Under the pieces are notes generated by a model. That model was not told the DNA's origin and searched no databases. It saw only the letters and a list, made by a program, of their open reading frames with translations. A DNA stretch of 7,151 bases from Candidatus Proendomicrobium guianensium (lineage in GTDB: Bacteria; Elusimicrobiota; Endomicrobiia; Endomicrobiales; Endomicrobiaceae): contig WQVR01000042.1 in NCBI GenBank assembly GCA_009785775.1, forward strand, positions 1 to 7,151, read 5' to 3'. The position numbers and the translations under genes are program-made. Within the stretch, counting starts at the first letter, position 1. Each line of letters starts with the position of its first letter. This document shows positions 1 through 6,194 of this stretch, in pieces.

Positions 1-3000
1 AGAACAATTAAAAGCGCCTGCCGTTATGATAAATAATGAAAAGCGTTTGTTGCAGGAAGCTGTAGACGCTTTGATAGATAATGACAGCCGCTCACGCCCT
101 GTAACCGGCGCGGGTAACCGTCCTTTAAAATCACTATCCGATACCCTAAAAGGCAAGCAGGGGCGTTTCCGTCAGAACTTGCTGGGTAAACGCGTAGACT
201 ATTCAGGCCGTTCTGTAATTGTTGTAGGCCCATCGCTTAAACTTAACCAATGCGGTTTGCCTAAAGAAATGGCGTTAGAACTTTTTAAGCCATTCATTAT
301 AAAAGAACTTATAAAACAAGAAAATGCTACGCTTAAAAGCGCCAGAAGAATGTTAGAGCGTACTGACGCTAAAGTGTGGAACATACTTGAAAAAGTAACA
401 AAAAACCACCCTGTGCTTTTAAACCGCGCGCCTACGCTTCATAAGCTTGGCATACAATCTTTCGAGCCTGTGCTTGTTGAAGGAAAGTCCATACAGTTGC
501 ACCCCTTAACCTGCGCGGCGTTTAACGCCGACTTCGACGGCGACCAAATGGCGGTGCATTTGCCCATTTCGGTGCAAGCCCAGCTTGAAGCAAAAGTTTT
601 AATGATGGCAACGAAAAATATTTTGTCGCCCGCTTCAGGCAAACCCATAGCCGTGCCTTCGCAAGACATGGTTTTGGGCAGTTGCTTTTTAACCAAAGAA
701 AAGCCCGGCGTTAAGGGAGAGGGGAAAATTTTCTCGTCTGTAAGCGAAGTAATTTCAGCTTACCAGTGCGGTAAGGTAGACCTTCAGGCAAAAATAAAAG
801 TTGGCGGTCTTACACTTATAGCAGACCCTAAATTAAAACCCGCCGAGCAGTCTGATGTTTCAAAATGGAAAAATCACAAAACAGAAGGCGGCGGTGAAAG
901 CGTTACTTATACAACGGTAGGGCGCGTAATTTTTAACGAAGCGCTTCCCAAAAACGCAGACGGAGCATACTCTTTAAAATACCAAAACAAAGCCATGACA
1001 AAAAAAGAGCTTGGCAACTTGGTAGACCGTTGCTATAAGGAACTTGGTCAATATAAAACAGGTATTTTGCTAGACGAAATTAAAAAACTTGGCTACACAT
1101 ACGCGACGCTTGCGGGCGTTTCCATTTCTATAGACGAAATGAAAGTGCCGCCCAAAAAAGACAAGCTTGTTAAAGAAGCCAAAGTGCAAGTTAAAGAAAT
1201 TGAAAAACAAGCTAAACTCGGTTTAATAACAGAGTCAGAACGTTATAACAAAATTATAGACATCTGGACGCACGTTACCGACGAAGTAGCAGACATCATG
1301 TTTGACGAAATGCGCAAAGAAGAACTTGAGCCCGCCCGCAAAGGCGCTAACAGGTTTAACTCTATATTTATGATGGCAGACTCAGGCGCAAGAGGCTCGC
1401 GTCAGCAGGTACGTCAGCTTGCGGGTATGCGCGGTCTTATGGCAAAGCCGCAAAAGAAACTTACCGGCGGCGTTGGCGAAATTATCGAAACGCCTATTAT
1501 TTCAAACTTCCGTGAAGGCTTATCGGTGCTTGAGTACTTTATCTCTACTCACGGCGGCCGTAAAGGTTTAGCTGATACCGCGCTAAAAACTGCAGACGCT
1601 GGTTACTTAACAAGGCGTTTGGTAGACGTAGCCCACGACGTTGTGGTAAGAGAGCTCGATTGCAAAACCCCTAACGGCGTATTTATCGGTACGCTTTCAG
1701 CGGGCGATGAAATTATCGAAAAAATTGACGAACGCGTAGCAGGCCGCGTGGCTTTAGATAACGTTGTAGACATTATTCACGACGAACTTATAGTAAAACG
1801 CGGCGAAGTAATTACCGTTGAAAAAGCGCAAAAACTTATTGAAGCAGGCATTGACAAAATAGGTATCAGAAGCGTGCTTACCTGCGAAGCCGAACACGGC
1901 GTTTGCGCAAAATGCTACGGCGTTTCGCCGGGCACCGGAAAAATGGCAGAAGTGGGCGAAGCTGTGGGTATCATTGCCGCGCAATCTATCGGCGAGCCGG
2001 GTACACAGTTAACGCTTCGTACTTTCCACATCGGTGGTGCGGCCAGCCGTGTTATGTCGCGTTCTGAAATCTATGCCGAAAATAACGGTACCGCAGATTA
2101 TCACAACTTAAAAACCATTACAAACAAAGAAGGCGAAATTTTGGTAATTAGCCGCAATACAGAACTTGCGTTTACCGAGTTTCCCGTGCACAGAAAACAA
2201 GTTTACCAAATACCTTACGGCGCAATAATAGAAGTGCAAGACGGTCAAAGGGTTGAACTTAAAACAGACGCTTCAACAGGTCAAAAGAAAAACACTTTGA
2301 TAGCCAAGTGGGATCCGCACTCTAAGCCTATTATCGCCGAGTTTGACGGGCAGGTAAGCTTTGTAGATATTAAAGACGGCGTAACTTTGCAGAAAGAAAA
2401 ATCTAAAATTACGGGTTTAATCGAGCGCGTAATTATAGAGCACCCTTCCGACCGCAAAAAAAGCCCGAAAATTTTGGTTAAAAAAGACGGTAAAACAATT
2501 ATAGAATATCCGCTACCCGTAGACACCACCCTTGTGGCTCATGACGGCGCAAAAATTAAAGCGGGCGACGTAATTGCAAAAATTCCGCAAGAAGCTTCAA
2601 AATCTAAAGACATCACCGGCGGTTTACCCCGCGTGGCTGAACTTTTTGAAGGACGCCGCCCCAAAAATGCCGCCGCCGTTACAGAAATTGACGGCATAGT
2701 GCATTTGTGCGGGCCTACTTCTAAAGGTAATGCTAAGGTTGAAGTTACCAACCCCGAAACCGAAATTAAAAAAGAATACATTATACCTATAGGGCGTCAC
2801 TTGGTAGTTTACGAGGGAGACAGGGTAAAAGAGGGCGAAGCATTATCAGACGGAGCCATTAACCCGCACGATATCTTAAAAGTTAAAGGCCCTAAAGAAG
2901 TGCAAGAATATCTTGTAAACGAAATTCAACAGGTTTACAGGCTTCAGGGCGTAACTATTAACGATAAGCACATTGAAATAATAGTAAGGCAAATGCTTTC

Positions 3001-3331
3001 TAATGTGCGCGTTGAACACTCTAACGATTCTAAGTTCTTAAACGGCGAAATTATTTCACGTTACAAGTACGAAGAAGAACGCCGCGCCATTAAAGCTCGT
3101 AGTGGGAAACTCCCCGTCGCACGCCCGATACTTTTGGGTATAACAAAAGCCTCGTTGTCGTCAGATTCGTTTATATCTGCGGCAAGCTTTCAGGAAACAA
3201 CCCGCATACTTACCGAAGCCGCTGTTTCAGGTCAGGTAGATATGTTGCGCGGCCTGAAAGAAAACGTTTCCATAGGGCACTTGATACCTGCGGGTACGGG
3301 GCTTAGGCAAATATCGGAAGACGCTAAATAA
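1..3331 (+). CDS. rpoC: DNA-directed RNA polymerase subunit beta' (partial, N-terminus missing)
   Basis: This is the catalytic large subunit of RNA polymerase. The frame is open from the left edge (first full codon at 2) to a TAA at 3329-3331, giving 1109 codons. By alignment from memory to E. coli beta', about 280 N-terminal residues (first zinc-binding site, start of the clamp) lie outside the window. Visible landmarks, in order: the RQNLLGKRVDYSGRSV segment; the active-site motif NADFDGD at 524-544, whose three Asp bind the catalytic Mg2+; the bridge helix with MADSGARGS from about 1358 to 1450; zinc-site cysteines at 1661, 1883, 1904 and 1913; the trigger loop from about 1964 to 2050; then a large insertion of SI3 type up to about 2611, before TGGLPRVAELFE. 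The C-terminal GITKASL, SFISAASFQETTR and GLKENV segments are intact. A short insertion follows the bridge helix (1451-1480). No frameshift was seen. It probably shares a transcript with rpsL, 28 nt downstream. Confidence 0.98.
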   Translation, partial: EQLKAPAVMINNEKRLLQEAVDALIDNDSRSRPVTGAGNRPLKSLSDTLKGKQGRFRQNLLGKRVDYSGRSVIVVGPSLKLNQCGLPKEMALELFKPFIIKELIKQENATLKSARRMLERTDAKVWNILEKVTKNHPVLLNRAPTLHKLGIQSFEPVLVEGKSIQLHPLTCAAFNADFDGDQMAVHLPISVQAQLEAKVLMMATKNILSPASGKPIAVPSQDMVLGSCFLTKEKPGVKGEGKIFSSVSEVISAYQCGKVDLQAKIKVGGLTLIADPKLKPAEQSDVSKWKNHKTEGGGESVTYTTVGRVIFNEALPKNADGAYSLKYQNKAMTKKELGNLVDRCYKELGQYKTGILLDEIKKLGYTYATLAGVSISIDEMKVPPKKDKLVKEAKVQVKEIEKQAKLGLITESERYNKIIDIWTHVTDEVADIMFDEMRKEELEPARKGANRFNSIFMMADSGARGSRQQVRQLAGMRGLMAKPQKKLTGGVGEIIETPIISNFREGLSVLEYFISTHGGRKGLADTALKTADAGYLTRRLVDVAHDVVVRELDCKTPNGVFIGTLSAGDEIIEKIDERVAGRVALDNVVDIIHDELIVKRGEVITVEKAQKLIEAGIDKIGIRSVLTCEAEHGVCAKCYGVSPGTGKMAEVGEAVGIIAAQSIGEPGTQLTLRTFHIGGAASRVMSRSEIYAENNGTADYHNLKTITNKEGEILVISRNTELAFTEFPVHRKQVYQIPYGAIIEVQDGQRVELKTDASTGQKKNTLIAKWDPHSKPIIAEFDGQVSFVDIKDGVTLQKEKSKITGLIERVIIEHPSDRKKSPKILVKKDGKTIIEYPLPVDTTLVAHDGAKIKAGDVIAKIPQEASKSKDITGGLPRVAELFEGRRPKNAAAVTEIDGIVHLCGPTSKGNAKVEVTNPETEIKKEYIIPIGRHLVVYEGDRVKEGEALSDGAINPHDILKVKGPKEVQEYLVNEIQQVYRLQGVTINDKHIEIIVRQMLSNVRVEHSNDSKFLNGEIISRYKYEEERRAIKARSGKLPVARPILLGITKASLSSDSFISAASFQETTRILTEAAVSGQVDMLRGLKENVSIGHLIPAGTGLRQISEDAK

Positions 3332-3359
3332 AGAAATTAATACATAAGAGGAAAAAGAA

Positions 3360-3746
3360 ATGCCAACAATTAATCAGTTAATCGCCAAAGGCAGGGAAGA
3401 TATTATAAAGAAAACAAAATCTCCCGCTTTAAGAAATTGCCCGCAACGCCGCGGAGTTTGCACCAGAGTTTATACTACAACTCCTAAAAAACCTAACTCG
3501 GCGCTTAGAAAAGTTGCGCGTGTAAGGCTTACTTCGGGGCATGAAGTGTCGTCATATATTCCCGGCGTGGGACATAATTTGCAAGAGCATTCCATAGTGC
3601 TTATACGCGGCGGCAGGGTTAAAGATTTGCCGGGCGTAAGATATCATATTGTGCGCGGCACATTAGACGCTACAGGCGTAGACGGCCGTAAACAGTCACG
3701 CTCTAAATATGGCGCTAAAAAAGCTAAAGCCGCCGCAAAAAAGTAG
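3360..3746 (+). CDS. rpsL: 30S ribosomal protein S12
   Basis: This gene encodes the small-subunit protein at the decoding centre, where it monitors codon-anticodon pairing. It is 128 residues long, close to the 124 of E. coli S12. The family signature is essentially unbroken: CPQRRGVCTRVYTTTPKKPN, then NSALRKVARVRL, GHNLQEHS and RGGRVKDLPGVRYH. Lys43 and Lys88 (counting Met) are the wild-type residues whose replacement gives streptomycin resistance in other bacteria, so this allele looks sensitive. Asp89 is the residue that RimO methylthiolates in E. coli. The C-terminus is a short Lys/Ala-rich tail. AAGAGGA at 3346-3352 sits about 8 nt before the ATG and fixes the start. The 28-nt gap after rpoC shows no promoter or terminator, so read-through from rpoBC is the likely source of transcript. 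Confidence 0.98.
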   Translation: MPTINQLIAKGREDIIKKTKSPALRNCPQRRGVCTRVYTTTPKKPNSALRKVARVRLTSGHEVSSYIPGVGHNLQEHSIVLIRGGRVKDLPGVRYHIVRGTLDATGVDGRKQSRSKYGAKKAKAAAKK

Positions 3747-3842
3747 GTTGCGCCTACAGGCAATAAGTGGTGCGGTAGGATAAGTTTGGTTTAAAATATA
3801 AAATAAACATAAAAAATAATTATAAAAGAGGTCATTGGCCTC
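3743..3842 (+). promoter_or_regulatory. rpsL-rpsG intercistronic structured leader (candidate S7 feedback / coupling region)
   Basis: The spacer holds three possible RNA pairings. First, GTAGG (3743-3747, overlapping the rpsL TAG stop) can pair with CCTAC (3753-3757). Second, the same CCTAC can instead pair with GTAGG at 3775-3779, so these two stems exclude each other. Third, GAGGTC-ATT-GGCCTC (3828-3842) forms a 6-bp stem with one G-U pair, directly before the rpsG ribosome binding site AAGAGGG (3843-3849). In E. coli, S7 binds the rpsL-rpsG spacer and represses its own translation. Whether this spacer does the same is inference; the stems are short and could be chance. Confidence 0.3.
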
Positions 3843-3858
3843 AAGAGGGTAAGAAAAA

Positions 3859-4338
3859 ATGCCACGTAAAGCATTAAAACCAAGAGAACGCAGAAGTTTG
3901 CCAACCGGCGACAGCAAGTTTAATTCGGTGCTGCTTGCACGCTTTATAAACAAGCTTAACTTTGAAGGCAAAAAAAGCACGGCGGAAAAAATAATGTACA
4001 CCGCTTTTGATATCATAAAAGAAAAAACCGGCGAAGATCCTCTTTCAGTTTTTTCACGCGCCATAGAAAACGCGCGTCCTTTGCTTGAAGTGCGCCCAAG
4101 GCGCGTGGGCGGGGCGACATATCAAATTCCTATGGAAGTTCCCATGGTGCGCTCCACAACGCTTGCAATAAACTGGCTTACGGATATTTCCCGCAAAAAA
4201 AGCGGTAAGCCTATGTCTGAAAAGCTTGCCCAAGAATTAATAGACGCAAGCAAAAAAGAAGGCGCAGTAATGAAAAAGCGTGAAGATACGCATAAAATGG
4301 CGGAAGCTAATAAGGCATTTGCCCACTACAAATGGTAG
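3859..4338 (+). CDS. rpsG: 30S ribosomal protein S7
   Basis: S7 is a primary 16S rRNA-binding protein that nucleates assembly of the 30S head and lies near the E-site tRNA. The product has 159 residues, within the usual bacterial range. Recognisable family segments are the N-terminal MPRKALKPRERR, then LARFINKLNFEGKKSTAEKI, the signature ARPLLEVRPRRVGGATYQIP followed by MEV, and the C-terminal KKREDTHKMAEANKAFAHYKW, where the family's KREDTHKMAEANKAFAHY motif is complete. The start ATG has AAGAGGG (3843-3849) 9 nt upstream, which supports this start. A second purine-rich run (AAAAGAGG, ending at 3831) lies further upstream, inside a hairpin. rpsL precedes it by 112 nt. fusA, which commonly follows rpsG in str operons, is absent here. 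Confidence 0.98.
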   Translation: MPRKALKPRERRSLPTGDSKFNSVLLARFINKLNFEGKKSTAEKIMYTAFDIIKEKTGEDPLSVFSRAIENARPLLEVRPRRVGGATYQIPMEVPMVRSTTLAINWLTDISRKKSGKPMSEKLAQELIDASKKEGAVMKKREDTHKMAEANKAFAHYKW

Positions 4339-4367
4339 TTTTGCTTTAATATTTTCCTTTCTACTTT

Positions 4368-4421
4368 GTTGCGCCGCAACTCGTTTACGCTTTCGCTATG
4401 TAAACTTCGTTGCGGCGCGCC
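4368..4421. repeat. Interrupted GC-rich inverted repeat downstream of rpsG
   Basis: GCGCCGCAAC (4371-4380) is the exact reverse complement of GTTGCGGCGC (4409-4418). Inside it, GTTTAC (4383-4388) is the reverse complement of GTAAAC (4400-4405). The whole can fold as a 10-bp outer stem, a 2x3 internal loop, a 6-bp inner stem and an 11-nt loop. The left arm is also part of a local hairpin, GTTGC-GCC-GCAAC (4368-4380). The arms are much more GC-rich than the surrounding spacer. No T-run follows, so it does not look like an intrinsic terminator. It may be the end of a dispersed repeat, an mRNA 3'-end stabiliser, or a protein-binding site. Confidence 0.7.
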
Positions 4422-4612
4422 TCGTATAAAGAAAAATCTCTTCGCAAAACCGCTAGTTTGCCTTTAAATTTTGCCAACCTCTTTCTTGTCCAAACTAAAA
4501 ATACTTTGCTAAATAGGCTTGGCTTGTACACGTCGCCTCCGCAAGCGTCGCATAAATTTAAAATATTTCGCACTGATGAAACAAAAAATATAAAACAAAT
4601 TTTAAAATATTT
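4422..4612. other. Gene-free spacer, no supported gene
   Basis: This is the remainder of the 394-bp spacer after rpsG. Open frames exist on both strands (4410-4661 plus, 83 codons; 4385-4573 minus, 62 codons). They overlap each other, run through the inverted repeat or the terminator, lack a convincing ribosome binding site, and resemble no family I recognise. CGTCGC occurs twice near 4530-4550. The last 50 bases are very AT-rich. Together with the inverted repeat, this segment could be an inactive or non-coding dispersed element, but nothing in the window proves it. Confidence 0.4.
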
Positions 4613-4650
4613 AAAAACGCCTAAGAATCCCTCGGGCGTTTTTTGTTTTT
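4613..4650 (+). terminator. Rho-independent terminator of the rpoC-rpsL-rpsG unit
   Basis: AAAAACGCC (4613-4621) pairs exactly with GGCGTTTTT (4635-4643), giving a 9-bp stem with a 13-nt loop. The T-rich tail runs on as TTTTTTGTTTTTG to about 4651. It lies some 275 nt past the rpsG stop and just before the promoter of the next gene, so it most likely closes the ribosomal transcript. The A-run on its left side could give weak activity on the other strand. Confidence 0.85.
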
Positions 4651-4669
4651 GTATATTTTAGCGTGAAAT

Positions 4670-4698
4670 TTGCGCGGGTAAATCTTTCTTGCTATAAT
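4670..4698 (+). promoter_or_regulatory. Extended -10 sigma70-type promoter for the CNNM gene
   Basis: A perfect -10 TATAAT (4693-4698) is preceded by TGC, forming the extended -10 motif TGnTATAAT. A weak -35, TTGCGC (4670-4675, 3 of 6 matches), lies 17 bp upstream. Transcription would start near 4705, about 28 nt before the ATG. The hexamer GCTATA overlaps the -10 at 4691-4696 and recurs at 4702-4707. The position just after the terminator supports independent transcription of the downstream gene. Confidence 0.75.
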
Positions 4699-4732
4699 AA
4701 GGCTATAGAAGTTTTAAGGGAGTTTATCTGTT

Positions 4733-6025
4733 ATGTATGTTGTAGACGTGCTTTATGTAATACTTATTATGGCAGCTTTAATACTGGCTATGTCTTTTGC
4801 CAGTGTTGTTGAGATGTCTTTTGCGTCTTTAAACCGCGCACGCGTTAAGTCTATGGCTGAAAACGGCGATAAACGGGCGGCATTAGTTTTAAAACTGCAC
4901 GGGCGTTTTGACGAAATTATTACCACCATGCTTGTGTGCGGTTATGGTTTGTACTTTCTTGCCGCCACAATGTCTACTTTTTGGTTTATGCAGTTTATGG
5001 GAGAAACCGGCGCAGTTGCTTCGGGTATTGTTATGACGGTTTTAGCCGTGGTGCTTACAGACGATTTTCCCAAAAGTATGGCAAAGCAGGCACCTGAAAA
5101 ATTTGCTTTGCATATCGCGCCGTATGTATGGGTAATGATTACAGTTTTAAAACCCGTTAATTTGCTTTTGGTTAAGGCAAAGAAATTTTTAAACGCCAAG
5201 TTTTTGCCGAAAGAAAAAGTAACGGAAGAGGTAGGTTTTCGCGGCGAAGAGTTACTTTATGTTGTAGAAGAGGCGCAGGAAGAAGGGTTGATTACGGAAG
5301 CAGACTCTCTTCGTATAAGCAATGCCATAGAATTTAACGATTTATTGGTGGAAGATATTTTAACGCCGCGCGCAAATATTTTGGGCGTTCCAAAAAGTGC
5401 GAGTATCGAAGAAGTGTCCGACATTTTTGTAAAAAGCGGATATTCCCGCTTGCCTGTTTATGAAGAAAATATAGATAATATAGTAGGCGTGGTATATATA
5501 AAAAATTTCTTAAAATGCACGGCTAGCAAAGCCGCTTCTTCTTTGGAAAACGTAATCGCGCCTGTTATATATACGGCTCTTATAACCCAAGCGGCGGAAC
5601 TGTTTAAGCTGCTTCAAAAGAAAAAAATGCATATGGCTATTGTGGTAGACGAGTTTGGCGGCACACAGGGGCTTGTAACAATGGATGATATTCTTAAACA
5701 AATAGTCGGCGATATTTGGGACGAAAGCGATGAGTATATTGAAAAATTTACAAACCTTGGCAATAATCAACATAAGGTTATATGCACAGCCGATATTTAC
5801 GAAATGTTTAAATATTTTGGCATAGAAGGCGAGGCTGATTCGCTGACTGTCGGCGGGTGGATTACCGACACATTAGGCGGGCTTGCCAAAAAAGGCGATA
5901 ATTTCGAATATAAAAATATTAAAATAACCGTTACCAAAGCCAGCCCTAAACGCGCGGAAGAATGTATTGTAGAAGTAAAATCAAGCAGCACAGATAAAAT
6001 TGAAAATCCTGACAAACAGATTTAA
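4733..6025 (+). CDS. CNNM/CBS/CorC-HlyC domain membrane protein (hemolysin C / CorC family)
   Basis: The predicted inner-membrane protein has 430 residues. Known relatives (CorB/CorC, YfjD, the CNNM group) are linked to Mg2+ or Co2+ transport; 'hemolysin' is a historical family name. Order: a CNNM (DUF21) membrane domain at residues about 1-150, with hydrophobic segments near 5-26, 62-86, 94-109 and 125-147; an acidic linker with EEAQEEGLI; CBS 1 from about 208 (ILTPRANI, then SRLPVYEENIDNIVGVVYIK); CBS 2 from about 275 (MAIVVDEFGGTQGLVTMDDI, then LKQIVGDIWDE); and a CorC/HlyC domain at about 345-420. The cytosolic domains match the family well. The membrane domain does not: the usual SGSE, GNNLVN and GE-x-x-PK signatures read SVVE (24-27), CGYGLY (69-74) and TDDFPK (109-114). 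It may therefore be a variant with altered ion handling. AAGGGAG (4716-4722) lies 10 nt before the ATG. It has its own promoter and is not in an operon with rpsG. Confidence 0.93.
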   Translation: MYVVDVLYVILIMAALILAMSFASVVEMSFASLNRARVKSMAENGDKRAALVLKLHGRFDEIITTMLVCGYGLYFLAATMSTFWFMQFMGETGAVASGIVMTVLAVVLTDDFPKSMAKQAPEKFALHIAPYVWVMITVLKPVNLLLVKAKKFLNAKFLPKEKVTEEVGFRGEELLYVVEEAQEEGLITEADSLRISNAIEFNDLLVEDILTPRANILGVPKSASIEEVSDIFVKSGYSRLPVYEENIDNIVGVVYIKNFLKCTASKAASSLENVIAPVIYTALITQAAELFKLLQKKKMHMAIVVDEFGGTQGLVTMDDILKQIVGDIWDESDEYIEKFTNLGNNQHKVICTADIYEMFKYFGIEGEADSLTVGGWITDTLGGLAKKGDNFEYKNIKITVTKASPKRAEECIVEVKSSSTDKIENPDKQI

Positions 6026-6060
6026 TGTAAAAAGCCCTGCTGTTTCCTTTTAACATTTCT
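6026..6060 (+). terminator. Candidate weak terminator after the CNNM gene
   Basis: TGTAAAAAG (6026-6034), immediately after the TAA stop, pairs with CTTTTAACA (6047-6055) with one A-A mismatch, around a 12-nt loop. It is followed by TTTCTTAATTTTT. The stem is AT-rich and so only weakly stable. Its position right after the stop, and the fresh promoter downstream, favour a terminator role, but efficiency is doubtful. Confidence 0.4.
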
Positions 6061-6091
6061 TAATTTTTCCTGATTTTAATGCGCTAACCAC

Positions 6092-6120
6092 TTGGAAAAA
6101 TCAATCAATTTTGATAAAAT
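6092..6120 (+). promoter_or_regulatory. Sigma70-type promoter for the secreted-protein gene
   Basis: A -35 box TTGGAA (6092-6097, 4 of 6 matches) and a -10 box TAAAAT (6115-6120, 5 of 6 matches) are separated by exactly 17 bp. Transcription would start near 6127, leaving a leader of roughly 68 nt before the ATG at 6195. No other comparably good pair of boxes was seen in this spacer. Confidence 0.65.
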
Positions 6121-6132
6121 CTAATACGAGTT

Positions 6133-6170
6133 TACACGTAATGACAAGCGTGTATTTTTGCTTTGTCATT
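6133..6170 (+). promoter_or_regulatory. Leader RNA with two mutually exclusive hairpins (candidate attenuator)
   Basis: Hairpin A: TACACG (6133-6138) pairs exactly with CGTGTA (6149-6154) and is followed by TTTTT (6155-6159), a small terminator-like shape. Hairpin B: AATGACA-AGC (6140-6149) pairs with GCT-T-TGTCATT (6160-6170), 10 bp with one bulged T. B uses the loop and part of the right arm of A, so the two cannot form together. The segment lies wholly inside the predicted 5' leader of the next gene, upstream of its GGAGG. The pairings are visible in the sequence; a switching role is inference, and no known riboswitch class was recognised. Confidence 0.4.
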
Positions 6171-6194
6171 TTCTATTATTTATACGGAGGCCTC

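Noticed and set aside
2051..2611. Foreign insertion or intein in the rpoC trigger loop
   Set aside because: The segment aligns along its length with the SI3 insertion of E. coli beta' (for example SRNTEL, PYGA, WDPH and IPQE are shared), and no intein splice motifs are present.
3781..3830. Internal promoter for rpsG in the AT-rich part of the spacer
   Set aside because: Several TATAAA/TAAAAT-like strings occur, but none has a -35 box at suitable spacing, and the region is simply A/T-rich.
3696..4064. Minus-strand open frame of 122 codons opposite the rpsL-rpsG junction
   Set aside because: It runs antisense across the end of rpsL and the first part of rpsG, both certain genes, and its translation resembles no known protein.
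4368..4421. The inverted repeat as the rpsG terminator
   Set aside because: No T-run follows the right arm; the real terminator shape is at 4613-4650.
4385..4661. Two opposed open frames (plus 4410-4661, minus 4385-4573) as small genes
   Set aside because: They overlap each other, one runs through the intrinsic terminator and both through the inverted repeat, and neither has a good ribosome binding site.
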